Under the pieces are notes generated by a model. That model made no database searches. It was given only the letters and a program-made list of their open reading frames with translations, and was not told the origin of the DNA. The translations under genes and the position numbers were made by a program. Positions 1-4,856 of a DNA stretch of 6,891 nt are shown here, one piece after another; positions within the stretch are counted from its first letter, which is position 1, and every line of letters begins with the position of its first letter. The stretch covers positions 1-6,891 of the forward strand of contig CAYYIJ010000105.1 of assembly GCA_964471945.1 (NCBI GenBank), read 5' to 3'. The DNA comes from JASEHD01 sp964471945. Lineage in GTDB: Bacteria > Bacteroidota > Ignavibacteria > UBA10030 > SZUA-254.

Positions 1-2
1 AA

Positions 3-125
3 TTACCAAAGGCTCAAAATCTTTCTACTCCGCCACCTTCTCCCAGCCCATCTTTTGAACATACCATAGAAAAATGCAACCGCTATCGCCGGGACGGCGA
101 ACAACATCAATATTGTTTTACCCAT
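3..125 (-). CDS. Possible small membrane protein (40 or 34 aa) overlapping the asd stop
   Basis: A short reading frame starts within the end of asd and stops at base 3. From the ATG at 125 it encodes 40 residues. From the ATG at 107, which overlaps the asd TGA as TGATG, it encodes 34. Residues 4-23 form one strongly hydrophobic segment (TILMLFAVPAIAVAFFYGMF), followed by a basic tail (KRWAGRRWRSRK), as in a single-pass protein with its C-terminus in the cytosol. GGAGG at 127-131 is only one base from the first ATG, too close to be a good ribosome site, and it also encodes asd residues. Stop-start overlap favours coupled translation from the second ATG. I do not recognise the protein, and chance is a real alternative. 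It is the only coding candidate in bases 1-106. Confidence 0.28.
   Translation of the reverse strand: MGKTILMLFAVPAIAVAFFYGMFKRWAGRRWRSRKILSLW
86..100. repeat. Small perfect inverted repeat (6-bp stem, 3-nt loop)
   Basis: TCGCCG and CGGCGA flank a GGA loop just downstream of the asd stop, inside the possible small ORF. In RNA read from the minus strand this would be a GC-rich hairpin, but the next T-run (TTTTT) begins only about 12-14 bases later. It is therefore not a canonical intrinsic terminator. It could be a weak pause or RNA-stabilising stem, or coincidence. Confidence 0.3.
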
Positions 126-1102
126 TCCTCCGCAATCTGTACAGCATTTGTTGCAGCACCTTTACGGAGATTATCTGAAACGATCCAAAGATTCAATCCA
201 TTTACAGTCGTTGCATCGCGGCGGATTCTCCCTACGAAAATATCATCCTTCTCGTGTGCCCAGATGGGCATGGGGTAAATGTTTTTCGCAACATCATCCA
301 GAAGTGTAACTCCTGGCAGCATGCGTAACAAATCAAATATGTCTTCGATCTTGAATTGTTTTTCAAACTCAATATTCACCGATTCACAATGTCCTCCAAT
401 AACCGGCACTCGGACACAAGTTGCAGTTACCCGAATCGAATCATCTCCTATAATCTTTTTTGTTTCATTGACCATCTTCACCTCTTCCTTTGTATAACCT
501 CCGTCAACAAAGACATCAATCTGCGGAAGAACATTGAATGCGATCGTGTGAGGAAATTTCTTTTCAAGATTTGTTATTTTTGCCAGCTCTCCTTCAAGCT
601 GGTCAATTGCTTTCTTGCCGGCACCGGTAACGCTTTGATATGTCGATACTACAACACGTTTTATCTTCCATTTATCATGAAGCGGTTTTAATACAACAAC
701 CATTTGGATAGTGGAACAATTTGGATTAGCAATTATTCCTTTATGTTTGAATATATCTTTAGGATTAACTTCCGGGACAACGAGCGGGACATCCGGCTCC
801 ATCCGCCATATACTGCTGTTATCAATAACGAGCGCTCCGGCTTTAACTGCATGAGGTGCAAACTCTTTGCTTATCGCTCCTCCCGCGGAAAATAATGCTA
901 TATCTATTCCTTTAAAACTCTCCTTTGTCAGCTCGTCAACATCAACCCAACGACCGTTATAAACGATTGTTGTCCCTGCCGACTTTGCTGAAGCAAGCAA
1001 TCGAAGTTTTTCTATGGGAAATTTTCTTTCTTCGAGAACTTGAATCATTTTTCTGCCAACAAGTCCTGTGGCACCGACTACGGCAACATTGTATTTTCTC
1101 AT
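107..1102 (-). CDS. asd: Aspartate-semialdehyde dehydrogenase
   Basis: Cytosolic NADPH-dependent enzyme that reduces L-aspartyl-4-phosphate to aspartate semialdehyde, the branch point to diaminopimelate/lysine, threonine and methionine. I place the start at 1102, giving 331 residues beginning MRKYNVAVVGATG, which matches the usual family N-terminus. An in-frame ATG at 1132 would add ten residues and overlap the DUF1611 gene by 26 bp. Neither start has a Shine-Dalgarno. Numbered from 1102, the nucleotide-binding loop GATGLVG is at 10-16, SSIWR (R100) contributes to substrate binding, the catalytic nucleophile is C129 (NPNCST), Q156 lies in TYQSVTGAG, and R231 and the general base H238 lie in RVPVIGGHCE. 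The protein is full length with an intact active site. It is the last well-supported gene of the cluster, and its stop overlaps a possible small ORF. Confidence 0.96.
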   Translation of the reverse strand: MRKYNVAVVGATGLVGRKMIQVLEERKFPIEKLRLLASAKSAGTTIVYNGRWVDVDELTKESFKGIDIALFSAGGAISKEFAPHAVKAGALVIDNSSIWRMEPDVPLVVPEVNPKDIFKHKGIIANPNCSTIQMVVVLKPLHDKWKIKRVVVSTYQSVTGAGKKAIDQLEGELAKITNLEKKFPHTIAFNVLPQIDVFVDGGYTKEEVKMVNETKKIIGDDSIRVTATCVRVPVIGGHCESVNIEFEKQFKIEDIFDLLRMLPGVTLLDDVAKNIYPMPIWAHEKDDIFVGRIRRDATTVNGLNLWIVSDNLRKGAATNAVQIAEEWVKQY

Positions 1103-1106
1103 TGTA

Positions 1107-2165
1107 TCATTGAACCATTTTATCGTTGACATATTTTAGAATTGCGTCAGCAAGGATTCGAACATCCGGTGTAAGAACATCGGCAGCGGGAAGTCCGGTT
1201 TGTTGCTCTATATTTATTTTCGCTTCGGCAACTTGTGCTTGCGTCATCTTTACAGTATTCATTGCGATTCCAACCACTTTCGATTGCTTAAACGGGCTGA
1301 GTATCATCTCATGCAGTTCAATTAATCGCTTCAAGTCTGTAATCCGAAATCCGTAATCATCTTTTTCACGAATCGGGTGATGAACGAGAATCATCGCATC
1401 CGGCATTACACCGTGCATAAGTCCGAGTGTTACGCTGGAATATCCTTGATGCGTTAGCGATCCTTGTCCTTCAATATGAATAAATTCATTTCCTATTTGT
1501 ATCGATTTCTCAACTTCCATTTCGATCGCACCAGCAATATAATCTCCGACGATAGAATCGATACAAACTCCTTTACCGGATAGAAGCATTCCAGTCTGTC
1601 CCGTAGCTACGAAATCTGATTTCAATCCTCGGCGGAGAAATTCCTTGTGCAATTCGAGCGATGCTGTCATCTTACCAACGTTACAATCGGTTCCAACCGT
1701 CAGGATTGTTTTCACCTTCCGATTTTTCCATAATCCTTGTGCAACAACCTCATATTCCGGTGTTACTTTTCTGAGATCAATCAACTGAACATTCTTTACC
1801 TTAGCTCTACTCGAAAATTCATCATCCTCTGAGAGATAAGTATGAAGTCCGCTGATGATATTCAACTGATGCTCTATGGCTTCATTGATGATAGCGCGCC
1901 AAGTTTCAGGCAACTTCCCACCAGTCGGTGCGATTCCAATAAGAAGCGTATCAGGCTTCTTCGGAAGAGCAGCACTAAGACTTTGGAATATAGGAATCGT
2001 TCCGCCAAATCCAAGAACTTCTTCAACATGCTTGCGGTTTGATTGACTATCAATGACACCAACAACCTCTTCCGGGATATAACGGATAACTTGATTGGCG
2101 GTTTTCGATGATAGTAAACCGAAAAGCCCTTCGGTAAGGACAATTATTCGACGTTTTGCAACCAT
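1107..2165 (-). CDS. DUF1611 family protein (DgcN-like P-loop protein)
   Basis: Soluble two-domain protein of 352 residues, typical of DUF1611/COG3367. The N-terminal half (about 1-145) looks Rossmann-like. The C-terminal half carries a P-loop variant, TVGTDCNVGKMT at 156-167 (K165, T167), followed by the family signatures ATGQTG (187-192), EGQGSLTH (232-239) and GLMHG (248-252). Characterised relatives named DgcN act as D-glutamate N-acetyltransferases and work with an epimerase-like partner, DgcA; the family is often found beside dipeptide epimerases. No such partner lies in this window, so the DgcN activity is inference from family only. The start abuts the M50 gene stop (TAAATG) and the TGA stop is 4 bp before the preferred asd start. 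This suggests tight co-expression and perhaps translational coupling with asd. Family assignment is firm; the reaction is uncertain. Confidence 0.88.
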   Translation of the reverse strand: MVAKRRIIVLTEGLFGLLSSKTANQVIRYIPEEVVGVIDSQSNRKHVEEVLGFGGTIPIFQSLSAALPKKPDTLLIGIAPTGGKLPETWRAIINEAIEHQLNIISGLHTYLSEDDEFSSRAKVKNVQLIDLRKVTPEYEVVAQGLWKNRKVKTILTVGTDCNVGKMTASLELHKEFLRRGLKSDFVATGQTGMLLSGKGVCIDSIVGDYIAGAIEMEVEKSIQIGNEFIHIEGQGSLTHQGYSSVTLGLMHGVMPDAMILVHHPIREKDDYGFRITDLKRLIELHEMILSPFKQSKVVGIAMNTVKMTQAQVAEAKINIEQQTGLPAADVLTPDVRILADAILKYVNDKMVQ

Positions 2166-2834
2166 TTAACCTATAAATAAATTGATCAATATTTGAAATG
2201 GAATGATGAGTACCTCAATGATACCTCTAAATAGAGAATAAAATGGGTGCCATCGCAAAAGGAGGATAATAATGAAAATCCCCAAAAAGCCAATGCTTTG
2301 ATATTTTTCACTTAATTCGTCTGGAAGTAATGAAGCAATAACATGCGAGCCGTCGAGTGGTGGAATGGGGATTAAATTAAAAACACCTAAAACGATATTA
2401 AGAGTAATTCCGCCAGCAAACATTTTGAACAAAAAATCTAAGATTTCTCCACCTAAACTGCTGGATTGTTGAATGAATGGAAAAATAAGTGCAAGAACAA
2501 TATAACACACAGTACACACGAAAGCGAGAATAAAATTTGAAGATGGACCAACGATAGAAACTAAAATGTTATCGCGCTTGAAATCTGAAAAATTCATCGG
2601 ATTTACTGGTACAGGTTTTGCCCAGGCGATAAAAACCTGGCCTGCTACAATAATTGAAAACACAGGTACAAGAATTGAGCCGACTGGATCAATATGTGGA
2701 ATTGGATTAAAGGTTAATCTCCCCATCATTTTTGCAGTAGGATCACCTAACCTTAGTGCCATCCATCCATGGGCTAGTTCATGAATTACGACTGAGAATA
2801 AGAGAATTGGTAGTATATATATATGTTCAAACAT
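2166..2834 (-). CDS. Site-2 protease family (M50) intramembrane metalloprotease, compact form
   Basis: Polytopic inner-membrane zinc protease of the SpoIVFB/YwhC-like branch, expected to cleave substrates within the membrane. The zinc motif HELAH is at 18-22, inside the first hydrophobic helix. The third ligand lies in the NLIPIPPLDG motif (153-162; D161), within a later helix. Further family marks are the AKPVPVNP segment at 72-79 and GPSSN at 96-100. Hydrophobic stretches at about 5-24, 50-70, 91-117, 137-157, 183-194 and 203-221 suggest around six membrane passes. At 222 residues it has neither the PDZ domain of RseP nor a CBS domain, which is normal for this compact group. Its TAA stop directly abuts the ATG of the DUF1611 gene (0 bp), and it begins 17 bp after the cysteine synthase gene, so it is probably inside an operon. 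The physiological substrate cannot be read from the sequence. Confidence 0.9.
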   Translation of the reverse strand: MFEHIYILPILLFSVVIHELAHGWMALRLGDPTAKMMGRLTFNPIPHIDPVGSILVPVFSIIVAGQVFIAWAKPVPVNPMNFSDFKRDNILVSIVGPSSNFILAFVCTVCYIVLALIFPFIQQSSSLGGEILDFLFKMFAGGITLNIVLGVFNLIPIPPLDGSHVIASLLPDELSEKYQSIGFLGIFIIILLLRWHPFYSLFRGIIEVLIIPFQILINLFIG

Positions 2835-2851
2835 CAGTTAATTTCGTCCAT

Positions 2852-3922
2852 TTAATTATTAATATTTTGTGTGCACTCATATAAATCACAACACAACCTG
2901 CAAACTCTTTTATAAGACTTAAAGTAACATAAGTCAATATCAGTGGACAAATAACTATCCTTTATAGTTTCTTTGCGAAGGAGATCGGTACTTAAATATT
3001 TTTTATTATCGTCCGGGAAAATGGTAACAACGATCGCATCAACACCGATTTTATCTTGTACCATTACAGCCCCGATGAAATTAGCACCCGATGAAATACC
3101 AACTGCAATACCAAGTTTTGATGCAAGCTTCTGTGCCATGATAATAGCATCGCCGTCTTGGACGTTTATAACTTCGTCAAGCTGATCAAGTTTGACAATG
3201 GACGGAATAAATTCATCTGATATCCCTTGAATGCGGTGTTTTCCAACTTTATATCCTGTGGTGAGTGTTGGTGATTCGGCTGGTTCAAGTGGAAAAATTC
3301 GGATGGAATTGTTGATAGTTCTAAGAAAATTTCCCACCCCCATGATGGTTCCTCCTGTTCCAACACCTGCAACGAATGCGTCGGGAACTTGTGATATTGT
3401 CTGAAGCTGCCACCAAATTTCTTGTCCAGTTGTTTGTTCATGCGCTTCAACATTAGCAATGTTATCAAACTGACGTGGTAGAAAAACATTTGGGGTTTGT
3501 TTCGCAAATTCTTCAGTCATGCGTATACTTCCAATAAAACCACCTTTCTCGTGACTAACGGGTATAATGTCGGCCCCTAAACTTTTAATAAGTTCAACTC
3601 TTTCCCGGCTCATCCAATCAGGCATAAAGATAGTAACCGGATGTCCGAGGGCTTTACCAATCGCAGCGAAGGCAATACCAGTATTCCCACTTGTTGCTTC
3701 AACTATCGTGTCTCCTTTTTTTAAGTTCCCGCTTTGGTAAGCTTTTTGTAAAATATAAAACGCCATTCTGTCTTTGACACTTCCTGTCATGTTGAAATTT
3801 TCGGCTTTAGCATATATAATGCGTTCTTTACCTCTGAATTTAAAATGGACAGCAATAAGAGGTGTATTTCCAATTAGATGTTTAAGGTAATTGAATCTTT
3901 CTATTGTTTCTTGATGTTGCAT
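2852..3922 (-). CDS. PLP-dependent cysteine synthase family protein (CysK/CysM-like) with cysteine-rich C-terminal tail
   Basis: Fold-type II PLP enzyme, expected to make L-cysteine from an activated serine (O-acetylserine or O-phosphoserine) and sulfide in the cytosol. Visible motifs are the PLP Schiff-base lysine K50 in TGSVKDR, the substrate loop SGNTG at 78-82, the TTG..IW segment near 164-170, the PLP phosphate loop GTGGT at 188-192 and GISSG at 275-279. The conserved core ends near YLSTDL (309-314). Beyond it is an extension of about 40 residues with five cysteines (C332, C341, C344, C345, C350; spacing C-x8-C-x2-CC-x4-C) that classical CysK and CysM lack. The MPDWMSRER segment at 100-108 resembles a bacterial branch distinct from E. 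coli CysK or CysM, so I give no symbol. Cystathionine beta-synthase activity is an alternative. It starts 39 bp after xerD, behind an A-tract instead of a Shine-Dalgarno. Confidence 0.88.
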   Translation of the reverse strand: MQHQETIERFNYLKHLIGNTPLIAVHFKFRGKERIIYAKAENFNMTGSVKDRMAFYILQKAYQSGNLKKGDTIVEATSGNTGIAFAAIGKALGHPVTIFMPDWMSRERVELIKSLGADIIPVSHEKGGFIGSIRMTEEFAKQTPNVFLPRQFDNIANVEAHEQTTGQEIWWQLQTISQVPDAFVAGVGTGGTIMGVGNFLRTINNSIRIFPLEPAESPTLTTGYKVGKHRIQGISDEFIPSIVKLDQLDEVINVQDGDAIIMAQKLASKLGIAVGISSGANFIGAVMVQDKIGVDAIVVTIFPDDNKKYLSTDLLRKETIKDSYLSTDIDLCYFKSYKRVCRLCCDLYECTQNINN

Positions 3923-3924
3923 AA

Positions 3925-3932
3925 TTTTTTTT
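3925..3932 (-). promoter_or_regulatory. A-tract upstream of the cysteine synthase start (SD-less initiation)
   Basis: On the coding strand, eight consecutive A residues occupy -10 to -3 before the ATG, and no GGAGG-like element is present. A-rich upstream regions replace Shine-Dalgarno sequences in many Bacteroidota, which fits this start and the suggested lineage. The rest of the 39-bp gap (3923-3961) is AT-rich. It holds AATATTTG on the coding strand, one mismatch from the Bacteroidota -7 box TAnnTTTG, but I see no convincing -33 partner, so a promoter here is only possible. Confidence 0.35.
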
Positions 3933-3961
3933 CAAATATTATTTAATACATCCAATAAGGT

Positions 3962-4852
3962 TTAACCCCTTGGATGAAAAGTTTTGTGAACCTCTTTTAA
4001 ATATTCTCTATCAATATGGGTATAAATTTGTGTCGTAGAAATATCGGAATGACCGAGCATCTCTTGAACAGCACGTAAATCGGCACCACCTTCGAGGAGA
4101 TGGGTAGCAAATGAGTGCCGGAATGTATGCGGGTGAACTTCTTTATTAATTCCGGATTTCAGCGTATAAGTTTTAACGATATTCCAAACAGCCATGCGAG
4201 ACATCGGTTTGCCGCGAGCATTTAAAAATAAAACGTCTTGTCCACTTACTTTGACTGCTAACAGATGTCTGACTTCCTGAATATATTTATCAATCCAGTT
4301 TAATGCTGATCTGCCTATTGGTATCAATCGCTCCTTAGACCCTTTTCCAAACACTCGCACAATTTCTTCCTCACGAAAAACACCCGATTGCTTTAATGTA
4401 ATAAGCTCAGTTACACGCATACCGGTTGCGTACAATGTTTCCAATATTGCTTTATCACGAATACCCAATTTCTCAATGGTATTAGGTTGATTGAGAATTG
4501 TTTCAACCTCATCTTGGTTTAAAACATCGGGTAATTCTTTTGGTAATTTCGGCGGCTCGATATTTTCAGCAGGATTGTGTGTCACAATTGATTCACGAAC
4601 TAAGAATTTGTGAAACATCTTAATTGATGATAAATTTCTAGTTATCGTTCGAGGTGAGAGATCAAATTCTCGAAGCATAAATAAATATTTTGCCACGTGC
4701 TCTTCTTGAACTTTCACGATGGAGGAAATTCCTTGCATATCGAGTGATTCGAGATAACGATTCAGATCAATTTTATATGACTCGACCGTATTCGGAGAAG
4801 CATCTTTCTCAAGCTCAAGAAAATGAATATAAGAACGAAGGTGATGTTTCAT
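3962..4852 (-). CDS. xerD: Tyrosine recombinase XerD
   Basis: Site-specific recombinase that, with XerC and FtsK, resolves chromosome dimers at the dif site near the replication terminus. The 296 residues match the usual 295-300 of XerC/XerD. The N-terminal SAM-like DNA-binding domain spans about 1-90 and the catalytic domain about 105-296. The full catalytic set is visible: R146 (YATGMR), K170 (GKGSKER), H242 and R245 (PHTFRH), H268 (MLGHSD) and the nucleophile Y277 (TTQIYTH). Each sits exactly two residues before its E. coli XerD counterpart (R148, K172, H244, R247, H270, Y279). The C-terminal end (DREYLKEV...FHPRG) is the XerD rather than XerC style. It begins 4 bp after the PgpH-like stop, so co-transcription is likely. 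No Shine-Dalgarno precedes the ATG. An integrase of a mobile element is unlikely given the length and housekeeping neighbours. Confidence 0.93.
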   Translation of the reverse strand: MKHHLRSYIHFLELEKDASPNTVESYKIDLNRYLESLDMQGISSIVKVQEEHVAKYLFMLREFDLSPRTITRNLSSIKMFHKFLVRESIVTHNPAENIEPPKLPKELPDVLNQDEVETILNQPNTIEKLGIRDKAILETLYATGMRVTELITLKQSGVFREEEIVRVFGKGSKERLIPIGRSALNWIDKYIQEVRHLLAVKVSGQDVLFLNARGKPMSRMAVWNIVKTYTLKSGINKEVHPHTFRHSFATHLLEGGADLRAVQEMLGHSDISTTQIYTHIDREYLKEVHKTFHPRG

Positions 4853-4856
4853 AGAG

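Noticed and set aside
86..113. Intrinsic terminator after asd
   Set aside because: A 6-bp GC stem is present, but on the transcribed strand the T-run does not directly follow it, so the canonical pattern is missing.
279..1113. Four plus-strand open frames (63-111 codons) opposite asd
   Set aside because: They lie antisense to a gene with an intact catalytic set and show no recognisable motifs; their composition is that of shadow frames.
1126..2042. Plus-strand frames of 66 and 76 codons opposite the DUF1611 gene
   Set aside because: Antisense to a well-conserved family protein, with no domain-like sequence.
1874..2143. 89-codon minus-strand frame within the DUF1611 gene
   Set aside because: Shifted frame of the same gene; the DUF1611 frame carries the conserved motifs.
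2566..3185. Plus-strand frames of 72 and 70 codons opposite the M50 protease and cysteine synthase genes
   Set aside because: Antisense shadows of motif-bearing genes, with no domain-like sequence of their own.
3166..3507. 113-codon minus-strand frame within the cysteine synthase gene
   Set aside because: Alternate frame of a gene whose main frame holds the PLP motifs; no family resemblance.
3933..3961. Bacteroidota-type promoter before the cysteine synthase gene
   Set aside because: AATATTTG resembles the -7 box with one mismatch, but no TTTG-type -33 element lies at the right distance.
3962..4852. xerD as an integrase of a mobile element
   Set aside because: Length, exact catalytic spacing and C-terminus match housekeeping XerD; no flanking repeats, tRNA or phage genes are seen.
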